DNA of 64,000 nt, taken from NCBI GenBank assembly GCA_964390295.1, contig CAYMHR010000003.1:27970-91969 (forward strand), given 5' to 3'. The notes under the pieces are model-generated. The model was not told the origin of the DNA, searched no databases, and saw only the letters and a program-made list of their open reading frames with translations. This DNA comes from RGIG3009 sp964390295. Its GTDB lineage: Bacteria > Bacillota > Clostridia > Oscillospirales > Acutalibacteraceae. This document shows, piece after piece, positions 1-9,650 of this stretch (position 1 is its first letter; every line of letters begins with the position of its first letter). Both the position numbers and the translations under genes were made by a program.

Positions 1-1
1 C

Positions 2-1429
2 GGCGAGGAGATCACGCAGAACTTGCGCGACAGCGAGCGTGCACAGTTGATCTCCCGCGCCGAAACCATGATGGAAGATTGGATCGCGGCGTATGCCGGT
101 ATTTTTCGCAAATGCGGCAGTGATCGCTTTTTAGCGCTGGTGGAGCACCGGCACCTGGCGGATATGATGAACAGCCGCTTCGATATTCTGGATAAGGTGC
201 GGTCGGTGCGAACCGCCGAGGGGATCAGCGTAACGCTGTCCATCGGTGTCGGCATCGGAAAAACGTTTAACGAAGCGGAAACGCAGTCGCGTCAGTTGTT
301 GGATATGGCATTGGGGCGTGGCGGCGATCAGGTCGTTATCAAAACGCCGAACGGCTTCGATTTTTACGGCGGCCTGTCGCGTAGCGTGGAGAAGCATACC
401 AAGGTGCGTACCCGTGTGGTAGCGTCGGCGTTGCAGGATATGATCCTCACCAGTGACAATGTGCTGTTGATGGGGCATAAGTATTCCGACTTGGATTGTC
501 TCGGCTCCTGCGCCGCCATGGCGTCGGTTTGCCGCAGCTTGGGGAAACCCGCTTACGCCGTTTACGATCCGCAGTCCACGTTGGCAGGCGTGCTTGTACA
601 GCACTATGCCAAGACCCGGCGCGACGACGTGTTTATCGGTGAACGGGATGCTCTGTCGATGATCAACGATCATACGTTGCTTATCATTGCGGACATCCAT
701 CAGCCGGAGCGGTTGGAGGTGCCGGAGCTGTATCGCCGTGCCAAAACGGTGGTGGTGATCGACCACCACCGCAAGACGGTGAATCATATCGACGATGCCG
801 CGTTATTTTACCACGAGCCGAATGCCAGCTCGGCTTCGGAAATGGTGGCGGAGTTGGTGCAGTATATGCCGGATGCCAAGCTTGGCCGCACCGAAGCGGA
901 GGGGTTGTTCGCCGGCATGATGCTGGATACGCGCAACTTTGTGATGAAATCCGGTGTCCGCACCTTTGAGGCGGCGGCGTACTTACGCCGTCTCGGTGCC
1001 GATACCGTGGCGGTCAAGCAGTTGTTTTCGGAAACGATGGAAACCTACCGCCAGAAGGCGGCCATCATTGCCTCCGCTCGCCACTACGACGTAACGGCGA
1101 TCGCCTTTACCGACGAGGGCGAGGGCGCTCAACTGCGCATCGCGGCGGCACAGGCGGCGGATGAGCTGTTGTGCGTGAAGGGAATCGAGGCCTCCTTCGT
1201 GCTGTTCCCCGACGGGGACGGCTACAGTATTTCCGCCCGTTCCTATGGTGCCGTCAACGTCCAACTGGTCATGGAAGCGCTGGGCGGCGGCGGTCATCAA
1301 ACCATGGCGGGAGCGTGTCTGCGCGCCACCGACCGCCGGACGGCCGAGGCATCGCTGCAAAAGGCGATCGACGCTACCTTGACCGAGCGTCGTCGCGCAC
1401 AGAGTATACAACAACAGGCAGAACAATAA
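2..1429 (+). CDS. gdpP: Cyclic-di-AMP phosphodiesterase GdpP, 5' end missing
   Basis: C-terminal part of a GdpP/YybT protein, the membrane enzyme that hydrolyses c-di-AMP. The frame is open to the left edge, so the two N-terminal membrane helices and the PAS domain lie outside the window. The visible part (475 codons) opens with a degenerate GGDEF domain, followed by the DHH phosphoesterase domain with GHKYSDLD near residue 158 and IDHH near residue 253, and a DHHA1 domain with GGGGH near residue 428. These are the metal- and nucleotide-binding motifs of the family. The order gdpP-rplI-dnaB is conserved in Firmicutes; rplI starts 28 bases downstream. Confidence 0.93.
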   Translation, partial: GEEITQNLRDSERAQLISRAETMMEDWIAAYAGIFRKCGSDRFLALVEHRHLADMMNSRFDILDKVRSVRTAEGISVTLSIGVGIGKTFNEAETQSRQLLDMALGRGGDQVVIKTPNGFDFYGGLSRSVEKHTKVRTRVVASALQDMILTSDNVLLMGHKYSDLDCLGSCAAMASVCRSLGKPAYAVYDPQSTLAGVLVQHYAKTRRDDVFIGERDALSMINDHTLLIIADIHQPERLEVPELYRRAKTVVVIDHHRKTVNHIDDAALFYHEPNASSASEMVAELVQYMPDAKLGRTEAEGLFAGMMLDTRNFVMKSGVRTFEAAAYLRRLGADTVAVKQLFSETMETYRQKAAIIASARHYDVTAIAFTDEGEGAQLRIAAAQAADELLCVKGIEASFVLFPDGDGYSISARSYGAVNVQLVMEALGGGGHQTMAGACLRATDRRTAEASLQKAIDATLTERRRAQSIQQQAEQ

Positions 1430-1457
1430 CCGATTTACAGAAAGCAGGCGAAGTACA

Positions 1458-1898
1458 ATGAAGGTAATTCTCAAGCAAGACGTGAAGGGACAGGGCAAAA
1501 AGGGCGAACTGGTCCAGGTGTCCGACGGCTATGCCCGCAACTTTTTGTTGCCGCGCGGTTTGGCTGTGGAGGCCGATGCCCAGGCGATGAACGATTTGAA
1601 AAATAAGGAAGATGCCCGACTGCACCATTTGGCAGTGGAAAAGAAGGAAGCGGAAGCGGCGGCGGCTACGCTGAACGGCAAAACGGTAAAAATCGTTGCG
1701 CGCGCCGGTCAGGGCGGTCGTTTGTTTGGCTCGGTGACAACCAAGGAAGTCGCTGAGGAGTTGCAAAAGCAGTATAGCGTCACGATTGATAAGCGCAAGA
1801 TCGCCATGGCGGATGCCAAGGCGTTCGGTGCCTACGAAGCGGAACTGAAATTTCCGCAGGGTGTGACTGCGAAGATTACCGTAATGGTGGTTGAATAA
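1458..1898 (+). CDS. rplI: 50S ribosomal protein L9
   Basis: Ribosomal protein L9, a two-domain 23S rRNA-binding protein of the L1 stalk base. At 146 aa it has the usual length. The N-terminal rRNA-binding domain is intact, with the KGxLVxVxDGYARNFLxPRG signature at residues 13-34, followed by the long charged connecting helix and the C-terminal alpha/beta domain. The ATG follows an AAGCAGGCGAAG-type ribosome site. It sits between gdpP and dnaB, as in most Firmicutes, and its stop is only 19 bases before the dnaB start, which suggests co-transcription. Confidence 0.97.
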   Translation: MKVILKQDVKGQGKKGELVQVSDGYARNFLLPRGLAVEADAQAMNDLKNKEDARLHHLAVEKKEAEAAAATLNGKTVKIVARAGQGGRLFGSVTTKEVAEELQKQYSVTIDKRKIAMADAKAFGAYEAELKFPQGVTAKITVMVVE

Positions 1899-1917
1899 AC
1901 CTGAAGGAAGTGTGACC

Positions 1918-3279
1918 ATGGCGGCGAACGTAGCCGAATTTAACGAGATGAATCTGCCGCACAGCCTGGAAGCGGAGCAAGCGGTGTTGGGTGCTATTCT
2001 GATGGATGCGGATTGTATCAATCAGGTGGCGGATATTCTGCGCCCCGAACATTTCTTTTTGGCAGAGCACCAGGCGATTTACGCGATCATGCAGATGAAA
2101 ATGATGGAATCGAAAACCATCGATTTTGTCACCGTGCTGGAAGCGCTGAAATCCGAATCGTATTTTTCCGGCGAAGAGGGGAAAGCCTATCTGCTCAAGC
2201 TGGCGCAAATCGTTCCCTCCATCTCCAATATTACCAACTATGCGCGGATCGTGCGTGAAAAATACGACGTGCGCGCCTTGATTGGTGTCTCACGCGAGAT
2301 CATCGGGGACGCCATGGACCCCAGCACCGACGCCTCCTTGCTCATCGATTCCGCCGAGCAAAAAATCTACGATATTCGGCAGGATCGTCACCAGGGCGGC
2401 TTGATGCCGATTCAGGACGTGATCGCCTCAAACTACGAGATGTACAGTAAGCTCAATTCCGCGGAGCGCGATCAATACGTCGGTATCCCGACCGGCATCA
2501 GCGCGTTGGATGAGATCACCACCGGCCTGAACCGTTCCGACTTGATTATCGTCGGTGCGCGTCCCGGTATGGGTAAAACCAGCTTTGCGCTCAACGTGGC
2601 ACGCAACGTGGCGGTTCAGCAAAATCGCCGTGTCGCGGTGTTCAACCTGGAAATGTCGCGCGAGCAGATGGTCAACCGCTTTTTGTCTGCCGAAGCGCGC
2701 GTTTCCTCCAAAAAACTGCGTACCGGTAACCTGACTCCCGATGAATGGAGCCGGATGGCGTACGCTTCCGGCTTGCTGTGCAAAGCGCCCATCTTTTTGG
2801 ACGAAACCGCCAGCATCACCGTGCCGGAAATGAAGGCGCGTCTGCGCCGCTTGAAGGACGTCGGCTTCGTGATCATCGACTATTTGCAGTTGATGCATTC
2901 CGCCAAGCGCACCGACAACCGCGTACAGGAGGTTTCGGATATTACCCGTAGCCTGAAGATTATGGCCAAGGAGCTGAACGTTCCCGTTATGGTGTGCGCT
3001 CAGTTGGCGCGTACCACGGAAAAGCAGACCAATCACCGCCCGGCGCTGGCGGATCTTCGTGAATCCGGCTCTATCGAGCAGGATGCCGATCAGGTGTTGT
3101 TCCTGTACCGTGATGAGTACTATAAAAACGAGAAAGAAGACCCTTCGTCGGTCGAGGTGGGCACATCCGAAGTGATCGTTGCCAAGAATCGCCACGGTGA
3201 GCTGGGTACGGTGAAGCTGGCGTTCCAGGGCGAATTCACCCAGTTTACTTCGTTGGAGTTGCACCAAAACGAGGGATGA
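1918..3279 (+). CDS. dnaB: Replicative DNA helicase DnaB
   Basis: Hexameric helicase of the replication fork (453 aa). The N-terminal primase-interacting domain (residues 1-150) is followed by the RecA-like ATPase with Walker A GARPGMGKTS at 213-222, a Walker B region ending IIDYLQLM, and a conserved AQLAR stretch. I place the start at ATG 1918 behind GAAGGAAG rather than at the in-frame TTG at 1891, which lies inside rplI. The stop codon overlaps the first possible tilS start in ATGA fashion. No intein or insertion is visible. Confidence 0.96.
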   Translation: MAANVAEFNEMNLPHSLEAEQAVLGAILMDADCINQVADILRPEHFFLAEHQAIYAIMQMKMMESKTIDFVTVLEALKSESYFSGEEGKAYLLKLAQIVPSISNITNYARIVREKYDVRALIGVSREIIGDAMDPSTDASLLIDSAEQKIYDIRQDRHQGGLMPIQDVIASNYEMYSKLNSAERDQYVGIPTGISALDEITTGLNRSDLIIVGARPGMGKTSFALNVARNVAVQQNRRVAVFNLEMSREQMVNRFLSAEARVSSKKLRTGNLTPDEWSRMAYASGLLCKAPIFLDETASITVPEMKARLRRLKDVGFVIIDYLQLMHSAKRTDNRVQEVSDITRSLKIMAKELNVPVMVCAQLARTTEKQTNHRPALADLRESGSIEQDADQVLFLYRDEYYKNEKEDPSSVEVGTSEVIVAKNRHGELGTVKLAFQGEFTQFTSLELHQNEG

Positions 3280-4676
3280 TGGGTATGGAATTGTCGATGA
3301 AGGCTCTTGCCGCAATTCGGCGTGAGCAGATGTTGCCTCCCGGCACCGCTGTGGTCGTGGGGCTTTCCGGCGGTGCCGATTCCGTGGCGCTGTTGCATCT
3401 GTTGCTGTCCTTGCGGGAGGAGCTTTCGCTGTCTGCGGTCACGGCGGTCCACGTCAACCACGGCTTGCGCGGCGAGGAGGCTCTGCGCGATCAACGCTTT
3501 GTCGAGCGGTTGTGCGAGCAGTGGCAGGTTCCGCTGACGGTGCATGGCTGTGACGTGGCGGCGCTGGCGGTCGAGCAGCATTGCGGCACCGAAGAAGCCG
3601 GTCGGATCGTCCGCTATCGCCTGCTGGAGCAGGCGGCGGATGCCTGGCCGTCGTCCCGGATCGCTACGGCACACACGGCCAGCGATAACGTGGAAACGGT
3701 GTTGTTGCACCTGTGCCGCGGCAGTGGCTTGCACGGCTTGGCGGGAATTCCGCCGGTGCGTGGTCGCGTGGTTCGCCCTTTGATTGATTGCACGCGTGCC
3801 GAGATCGAGGCTTATTGCTTGAAAAACGGGTTATCCTATATGACCGACAGCACCAACGCCGATCCGACTTACGCACGCAACCGTGTTCGTCATCGGATCG
3901 TACCGGAGTTGAAAGCTATCAATCCGCAGGTCGAAACGGCGATCGCCCGCACGATCCGGCGCGCCGCCGAATGGGATGCCGACGTTACCGAACGGGCACA
4001 GGCGTTGCTGAACGAGGCACGCCGTAGTGCCGATACGTATAGCCGATCCGTTCTGTGCCATGCGGAAGCTGCCGTACAGGCGACGGCGTTGCGGCTGCTG
4101 CTGGGCGAACGCGGCGATCAGCGCGGCAGTGAGGTGCAAATTCGCCGTGCCCTTCGTCTGTTGGAGCGGGGCGGTGCCGTGACGGTCTCCGGTGCTCGAC
4201 AGTTGACGATTCGTGGGGATACGGTGTGTCTGTCGGTGCCGTCGGCGGCACTGCCGCCGTTTCGGTTCGAACTGTCCGGCCCGGAAGCGACGTGGTCGGT
4301 GGGGGAGGATCATTGGTGCTTGCACCGCCTGTCCCGTCGGGAATATGAACAAAAACTGAATATTTCAAAATTTGTGTTTGCAAATGCGTTGGATTATGAT
4401 AAGATAAATGGTAGTTTGTACGTTCGTCAGCGTGAGCCGGGCGATGCGTTCCACCCTTGTGGGCGCGGTTGCGGAAAAAGCTTGAAAAAGCTGTTGAACG
4501 AAGCGGCCGTTCCGCCGGCAGAGCGGGATGCTATTCCGGTTTTGTGCGATGCCGACGGGATCGTTTCCGTAGTAGGCTTTGGGTGCGATGAGCGCGTCCG
4601 CATTACCGAAACGACGACAAACGTGTTATGGATGGAAAAAACGGAGGGTAAAAACAATGGCTTCGATGTACGATGA
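3276..4676 (+). CDS. tilS: tRNA(Ile)-lysidine synthase TilS
   Basis: ATP-dependent ligase that converts C34 of tRNA-Ile(CAU) to lysidine. The PP-loop motif SGGADS is at residues 31-36; an Asn/Arg-rich catalytic segment (STNADPTYARNRVRH) follows, and the C-terminal TilS_C domain is present with CGRGCGKSLKKLLNE. Three closely spaced starts exist (3276, 3279, 3285); ATG 3285 has the best spacing to the GAGGG at 3271-3275, while 3276 overlaps the dnaB stop. The 3' end overlaps hpt by 20 bases, indicating translational coupling in the conserved tilS-hpt-ftsH cluster. Confidence 0.94.
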   Translation: MMGMELSMKALAAIRREQMLPPGTAVVVGLSGGADSVALLHLLLSLREELSLSAVTAVHVNHGLRGEEALRDQRFVERLCEQWQVPLTVHGCDVAALAVEQHCGTEEAGRIVRYRLLEQAADAWPSSRIATAHTASDNVETVLLHLCRGSGLHGLAGIPPVRGRVVRPLIDCTRAEIEAYCLKNGLSYMTDSTNADPTYARNRVRHRIVPELKAINPQVETAIARTIRRAAEWDADVTERAQALLNEARRSADTYSRSVLCHAEAAVQATALRLLLGERGDQRGSEVQIRRALRLLERGGAVTVSGARQLTIRGDTVCLSVPSAALPPFRFELSGPEATWSVGEDHWCLHRLSRREYEQKLNISKFVFANALDYDKINGSLYVRQREPGDAFHPCGRGCGKSLKKLLNEAAVPPAERDAIPVLCDADGIVSVVGFGCDERVRITETTTNVLWMEKTEGKNNGFDVR

Positions 4677-5214
4677 CGTAGAAAAGGTACTGTTCACCGA
4701 AGAACAGATTGCCGAGATCGTTCAAAAAATGGGGCAGCAGATCAGCCGGGATTACGAAGGAAAAAATCTGGTGCTGGTCAGCGTGCTGAAGGGCTCGCTG
4801 ATTTTCATGGCAGACCTGATGCGTGCCATCACCGTGCCGTGCTCCATCGACTTCCTGTCGGTGTCCAGCTACGGCAACAGCACCGTCACCTCCGGTGAGG
4901 TGCGGATTTTGAAGGATTTGGACGGCTCGCTGGAGGGAAAGGATTTGCTGGTAGTCGAGGATATTCTCGATTCCGGCGTAACGCTATCCTTCTTGCTGAA
5001 AACGCTGTCGGCGCGCAATCCGGCCAGCGTGCGGCTGTGCACGTTCTTGGATAAGCCGGAGCGCCGCCGAGTGGATATTCATGCCGATTACGTCGGTGCC
5101 TCGGTGCCGGATGCCTTTATTGTCGGCTACGGCCTGGACTATGCGGAAAAGTATCGCAACGTACCGTATATCGGCGTACTGAAGCCGGAAATCTATACAC
5201 ACGGGGAGGCATGA
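4657..5214 (+). CDS. hpt: Hypoxanthine phosphoribosyltransferase
   Basis: Purine salvage enzyme that makes IMP or GMP from hypoxanthine or guanine and PRPP. The 185-aa length is normal. The PRPP-binding loop VVEDILDSGVTLS is near residues 93-105, and LKGSLIFMADL carries the PPi-binding loop. Start chosen at ATG 4657, eight bases after CGGAGGG; the upstream in-frame codons lie within tilS. The FtsH start follows its stop by seven bases. The trio tilS-hpt-ftsH is a hallmark of Firmicutes. Confidence 0.95.
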   Translation: MASMYDDVEKVLFTEEQIAEIVQKMGQQISRDYEGKNLVLVSVLKGSLIFMADLMRAITVPCSIDFLSVSSYGNSTVTSGEVRILKDLDGSLEGKDLLVVEDILDSGVTLSFLLKTLSARNPASVRLCTFLDKPERRRVDIHADYVGASVPDAFIVGYGLDYAEKYRNVPYIGVLKPEIYTHGEA

Positions 5215-5221
5215 GATCACA

Positions 5222-7153
5222 GTGGAGTCTCGCAACAACAATTTTGGAAAAACCCTGCGTAAGCTGGGGCTGATCATCGGAATACCGTTGGTTATCATCG
5301 TAATTTTCTGGATGTTCACGTCGGGAACACGGACAAGCAAGGATAAGGTGTATTCCGACTACGTGGATTATTTCCGCAAGGGTCAGGTGGAATACTTTGA
5401 TCTGAATCTCGGAAGCGGAGAGGTCAATATTCTCTTAAAGCAGGCATACCGCACGGACGTCAACGGCGACGGAAAAATCACCGATGCCGATACGATTACC
5501 TATTCCGTGCCGAACGTTAGCCTGTTTTTGGACGATATCGACGATTACAAGGACGCGGTGCGGTACGACACCATTCCCGCTTCGCAGATGTCCTCGTGGA
5601 TTGTCAGTATGATCCCGTCGTTGCTCATGATCGCGCTATTCGTTGTCATGTGGATCATGATGCGCCGATCGCTCGGCAATATGGATGGCGGCAAAATGAT
5701 GGGCTTCGGCAAGGCACATATCAAACAGCCGAATGACGAAAGTCGCCGCACCACGTTTGACGACGTCGCCGGTGCCGACGAAGAAAAGGAAGAACTACAG
5801 GAAATCGTGGAATTTCTGCGTTCGCCCAAGCGGTTTAAGGAGTTGGGGGCGCGGGTACCGAAGGGCGTGTTGCTCGTCGGCCCTCCCGGTACCGGTAAAA
5901 CTCTGTTGGCTCGCGCCGTTGCCGGTGAAGCCGGTGTGCACTTCTTTTCCATTTCCGGCTCCGACTTTGTGGAAATGTACGTCGGTGTCGGCGCTTCCCG
6001 CGTGCGCGACCTGTTTGAGCAGGCTAAGAAGAATAATCCCTGCATCATCTTCATCGATGAGATCGACGCCGTCGGTCGTCAGCGCGGTGCCGGTCTGGGC
6101 GGCGGTCACGACGAGCGTGAGCAAACGCTGAACCAGTTGCTGGTGGAAATGGACGGCTTTGCCGCCAACGAAGGCGTGATCATGATGGCGGCAACGAACC
6201 GCCCCGACATTTTGGACCCGGCGCTGATGCGTCCCGGTCGTTTCGACCGTCAAGTCGTGGTGAATTACCCGGATATGAAGGGCCGCGAAGCGATCTTGCG
6301 TGTGCATGCTCGCGGAAAGCCGCTGGCTCCCGACGTCGATTTGGCCGTCATTGCCAAATCAACGGTGGGCTTCACCGGTGCCGATCTGGAAAACCTGTTG
6401 AACGAATCGGCGTTGCTAGCGGCGCGTCGTGGCCTGCACGCCGTCACGATGCATGAAATTGAAGAAGCTACCTTAAAAATCGTGGTGGGTACCGAAAAGC
6501 GCAGCCACGTCATTTCGGAAAAGGATAAGCGCATCACGGCGTACCACGAAGCCGGTCACGCCATCGTGTCCTATTTCTGCCCGACGCAGGACCCGGTGCA
6601 TCAAATCTCGGTCATTCCGCGCGGCATGGCCGCCGGATTCACCATGAACCTTCCGGAGCGCGATCATGAGCATTTAACCAAAAATCGGATGCTGGAGGAT
6701 ATCGAAGTGCTGTTGGGCGGCCGTGTGGCCGAAGAACTGGTTGTCGGTGATATTTCCACCGGTGCCTCCAACGACCTGGAGCGCTCTACCGAAACGGCAC
6801 GAAATATGGTGACGAAATACGGCATGAGTGGAAAGCTCGGCCCGGTGGTGTTCGGTGCTTCCGAATCCAACGAGGTGTTCCTCGGCCGCGACTTCGGGCA
6901 CACGCGTAATTATTCAGAAGAGATCGCCGCCGCTATCGACAGCGAGATCAACGCCATCATCACCAATGCCTATGCGCGCACCACGCAAAAGCTGGAAAGC
7001 CATCGCGAACAGCTGGACGTGATCGCACAGTATTTGATCGATCACGAAAAAATGGATGGCGAGCAATTCCTGGCCGCCATGGAGGGACGGGAAATTCCGG
7101 CCTACACCAACAGCTCCCTGTTTGCCGGCAACGAACCGGAAAAAGCGGAATAA
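5222..7153 (+). CDS. ftsH: ATP-dependent zinc metalloprotease FtsH
   Basis: Membrane AAA+ protease (643 aa, GTG start). TM1 is at about 16-33 and TM2 at about 127-147, enclosing an extracytoplasmic domain. The AAA module carries Walker A GPPGTGKT at 220-227 and Walker B IIFIDEID at 275-282; the zinc site HEAGH is at 442-446. The C-terminal protease domain is complete. An unusual detail is an EF-hand-like loop in the extracytoplasmic domain (D79-x-N81-x-D83-G84-x-I86-x3-D90). A strong two-way terminator follows, separating it from the convergent pyk. Confidence 0.97.
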   Translation: MESRNNNFGKTLRKLGLIIGIPLVIIVIFWMFTSGTRTSKDKVYSDYVDYFRKGQVEYFDLNLGSGEVNILLKQAYRTDVNGDGKITDADTITYSVPNVSLFLDDIDDYKDAVRYDTIPASQMSSWIVSMIPSLLMIALFVVMWIMMRRSLGNMDGGKMMGFGKAHIKQPNDESRRTTFDDVAGADEEKEELQEIVEFLRSPKRFKELGARVPKGVLLVGPPGTGKTLLARAVAGEAGVHFFSISGSDFVEMYVGVGASRVRDLFEQAKKNNPCIIFIDEIDAVGRQRGAGLGGGHDEREQTLNQLLVEMDGFAANEGVIMMAATNRPDILDPALMRPGRFDRQVVVNYPDMKGREAILRVHARGKPLAPDVDLAVIAKSTVGFTGADLENLLNESALLAARRGLHAVTMHEIEEATLKIVVGTEKRSHVISEKDKRITAYHEAGHAIVSYFCPTQDPVHQISVIPRGMAAGFTMNLPERDHEHLTKNRMLEDIEVLLGGRVAEELVVGDISTGASNDLERSTETARNMVTKYGMSGKLGPVVFGASESNEVFLGRDFGHTRNYSEEIAAAIDSEINAIITNAYARTTQKLESHREQLDVIAQYLIDHEKMDGEQFLAAMEGREIPAYTNSSLFAGNEPEKAE

Positions 7154-7164
7154 GACAGAAACGC

Positions 7165-7200
7165 AAAAAGCTCCGGCAGGATTCCTGCCGGAGCTTTTTG
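7165..7200. terminator. Bidirectional terminator between ftsH and pyk
   Basis: A perfect stem AAAAAGCTCCGGCAGG / CCTGCCGGAGCTTTTT with an ATTC loop, flanked by A- and T-runs, so it can end transcription from both convergent genes. Confidence 0.9.
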
Positions 7201-7218
7201 CACGTTCATCGAGAAGAA

Positions 7219-8646
7219 TTAGTGACGATCACCCACGATCTCCACCTTGAGCAGATTGGTGTTGCCGCTGGTCGCCAACGGTACGCCGGCAACAATGACC
7301 ACACGGTCGCCCGGTTCCACGGCATCGATTTGCCGCGCACAGTCAATGGCGTGCTGTAACAGCTCGTCCGAAGTGCTCTGATACCGCGCCATGACCGGGT
7401 AAACGCCCCAGGAAAGTGCCAACTGGTGGTACGCCTTTTCCACGGGCGTTGCGGCGACAATGGCCATCGAGGGACGGAATTTCGACATCCGGCGTGCGGT
7501 TTGTCCGTACTTTGTCAACGCAATGATCGCCTTGGCTTTAATGTCGCGCGCCGTCGTACAGGCGGCGTCGCACATGGCGTTGGTAACGTCGGTGTCCATA
7601 TCGTAGCGGAAGCCTTCGTAGCTTCCGAGCATGAGCGCGTCTTCTTCAGCCTGTTCCGCGATTTTGGCCATGACCTGCACCGCTTCGATCGGATACTGAC
7701 CGGCCGCCGTTTCGCCCGACAACATGATCGCCGAGGTGCCGTCGAACACGGCGTTTGCCACGTCGGTGATTTCGGCACGGGTGGGGGTGGGACTGTTCAT
7801 CATGGATTCCAGCATCTGCGTGGCTGTGATGACCATTTTGCCGGATTGATAGCAACGGCGGATAAACTGCTTTTGCAGACCGGGCAGACGTTCGTATTCG
7901 ATTTCAACGCCCATGTCACCGCGTGCCACCATGATGCCGTCGGAATTGGCGAGAATTTCATCAAAATTGTCTACGCCTTCGATGTTTTCAATTTTGGCGA
8001 TAATGCGAATATCGTGACCACCGTGGTAATTCAAAAATTTACGCAACGCCAAAATATCCGCCTTGCTGCGCGTGAAAGAGGCGGCGATAAAATCCACGTC
8101 CTGTTCAATGCCGAACAGCAGATCGGCCTTGTCCTGCTCGCTCAAATAGGGGATGGACAGGCTGACGTGGGGCACGTTGATGGATTTGTGGTTGCTCACC
8201 ACGCCGCCGTGGATCACGCGGCAGTGAATTTCCGTGTCTTCGATTTCCTCCACCTTCAGGTGCAGCTTGCCATCGTCGATCAAAATGGAGTCACCGACCG
8301 TCAGCTCCTGCGGCAGCTTGGCATACGTGACCGAAGCCAGCTCGGCAGAACCCAAAACGTCCCGCGTGGTCAAGGTGAAGCGATGATCCTTTTTAATAGT
8401 CACCTTGCCGCCTTCAAAATCGCGCAAGCGGATTTCCGGCCCTTTGGTGTCCAGCAACAGCGCGATCGGCGTTTCCATTTCTTGGCGCAGTTCACGAATA
8501 ATCTGGATACGGCGCGCATGGTCTTCATAGGTGCTGTGGGAAAAATTCAGTCGAGCCACGTTCATGCCGCAACGGATCATTTCGCGGATCGTTTCTTTAT
8601 CCTCGGTCGAGGGGCCGAGTGTGCAAACGATTTTCGTCTTTCGCAT
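7219..8646 (-). CDS. pyk: Pyruvate kinase
   Basis: Converts PEP and ADP to pyruvate and ATP in glycolysis. The 475-aa protein begins MRKTKIVCTLGPS, contains the IAKIENIEGVDNFDEI active-site segment and MVARGDMGVEI, and ends after the regulatory C domain. It lacks the extra C-terminal PEP-utiliser domain found in Bacillus pyruvate kinases. I chose ATG 8646 behind AAGGAAGG instead of the upstream ATG 8673. The promoter at 8697-8725 gives a monocistronic unit. Confidence 0.96.
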   Translation of the reverse strand: MRKTKIVCTLGPSTEDKETIREMIRCGMNVARLNFSHSTYEDHARRIQIIRELRQEMETPIALLLDTKGPEIRLRDFEGGKVTIKKDHRFTLTTRDVLGSAELASVTYAKLPQELTVGDSILIDDGKLHLKVEEIEDTEIHCRVIHGGVVSNHKSINVPHVSLSIPYLSEQDKADLLFGIEQDVDFIAASFTRSKADILALRKFLNYHGGHDIRIIAKIENIEGVDNFDEILANSDGIMVARGDMGVEIEYERLPGLQKQFIRRCYQSGKMVITATQMLESMMNSPTPTRAEITDVANAVFDGTSAIMLSGETAAGQYPIEAVQVMAKIAEQAEEDALMLGSYEGFRYDMDTDVTNAMCDAACTTARDIKAKAIIALTKYGQTARRMSKFRPSMAIVAATPVEKAYHQLALSWGVYPVMARYQSTSDELLQHAIDCARQIDAVEPGDRVVIVAGVPLATSGNTNLLKVEIVGDRH

Positions 8647-8696
8647 AATGATGATTCCTTCCTTTCCTATCATCCTGCCAAAATTTAGCCAGTATC

Positions 8697-8725
8697 AGTA
8701 TAACGCATCGTAAGTCAAATATCAA
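8697..8725 (-). promoter_or_regulatory. pyk promoter
   Basis: On the minus strand a TTGATA -35 (8720-8725) and a TATACT -10 (8697-8702) are separated by 17 bases, about 50 bases ahead of the pyk start. Confidence 0.65.
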
Positions 8726-8829
8726 CGCCGTTCTCACTTTTTGAAATAAATTGGCCCAAATGAAACTTTCGCTGCATAAATCCTTCGGTCGCGTCCATAC
8801 TAGTGACGAGGCGACGGGAGGTATTGCAA

Positions 8830-9561
8830 TTGAAAAACGACGCAAAATTTACCGAAGATACACCATCCGAAAAGAAAAACGGAAAAGGCTTTTATATCGC
8901 TTTGGCGGTGTGCCTGGTCGCTGTGTGTGGCGTGGCGGTTTCCGGCTTTGTCAGCGGCTTGTCCAAGGCAACGCCGCAAACCGGTACGACGGGCACGGCA
9001 GCGCGCACAACCGCGACTACCACCGGCATACAGCAGGTGGTGGTCAAGGCGACCGACGTGAAGGACGATCGCACCACGACTCGAACGACGGTGACGTCCG
9101 CCGTGTCGACGACCACGACGCAAGCGGAGACGTGGTTTGTGTTTCCGGCCACCAACCGGGTGCTGTTGCCGTTCAGTGACGAGCTGATTTATTCCGAAAC
9201 TCTGTCGGAGTGGGGCACGCATAACGGCGTGGACTTTGAGGCGAAAGCCGGAACGCAGGTGAAGGCGACCGCCGGCGGTACCGTGACCGGTATTTACCGG
9301 AATTTGTTGTGGGGCACGGTGATCGAGATCGATCACGGCGGCAAGGTGGTATCGCGTACCTGCGGTGTGGATGCCAAAAATCTGACGCAGGGGCAAACGG
9401 TTCAGGCGGGCGATGTGATCGGAACGGTGTCGGAAATTCCGGCCGAATCGCTGACGGCATCGCACGTTCATTTGGAAATTTCGGCAAACGGAAAGTACGT
9501 GAACCCGTTGTTGCTCATTCGCGGCGAAGCGGTATTTGTCGAGAACGACACCAACGAATAG
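8830..9561 (+). CDS. Membrane-anchored LytM/M23 peptidase-family protein, SpoIIQ-like
   Basis: A 243-aa bitopic protein: short cytoplasmic tail, one TM helix at about residues 21-41, a Thr/Ala-rich linker, then an M23 domain. The metal motifs HxxxD (HNGVDF) and HxH (HVHLE) are both visible, so it may be active, although the middle His of some M23 enzymes is not obvious. The size, single TM and linker resemble SpoIIQ, the forespore half of the engulfment channel; that is inference and a general cell-wall role is possible. I favour TTG 8830, eight bases after GGGAGG, over GTG 8803. Confidence 0.75.
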   Translation: MKNDAKFTEDTPSEKKNGKGFYIALAVCLVAVCGVAVSGFVSGLSKATPQTGTTGTAARTTATTTGIQQVVVKATDVKDDRTTTRTTVTSAVSTTTTQAETWFVFPATNRVLLPFSDELIYSETLSEWGTHNGVDFEAKAGTQVKATAGGTVTGIYRNLLWGTVIEIDHGGKVVSRTCGVDAKNLTQGQTVQAGDVIGTVSEIPAESLTASHVHLEISANGKYVNPLLLIRGEAVFVENDTNE

Positions 9562-9609
9562 GCACCTGCCCTCGGAAACCGAATGTTCGGCGCGGCAAGA
9601 AGGGCAACC

Positions 9610-9641
9610 AAAAAGGCTGTGACAGTAGTCACAGCCTTTTT
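9610..9641. terminator. Bidirectional terminator after the LytM gene
   Basis: Perfect 14-bp stem AAAAAGGCTGTGAC / GTCACAGCCTTTTT with loop AGTA between the convergent LytM and SDR genes. Confidence 0.9.
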
Positions 9642-9650
9642 GTCAGTTTG

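Noticed and set aside
7426..8688. 420-codon plus-strand frame opposite pyk
   Set aside because: His/Gln/Asp-biased translation typical of the complement of a GC-rich gene; pyruvate kinase motifs on the other strand are unambiguous.
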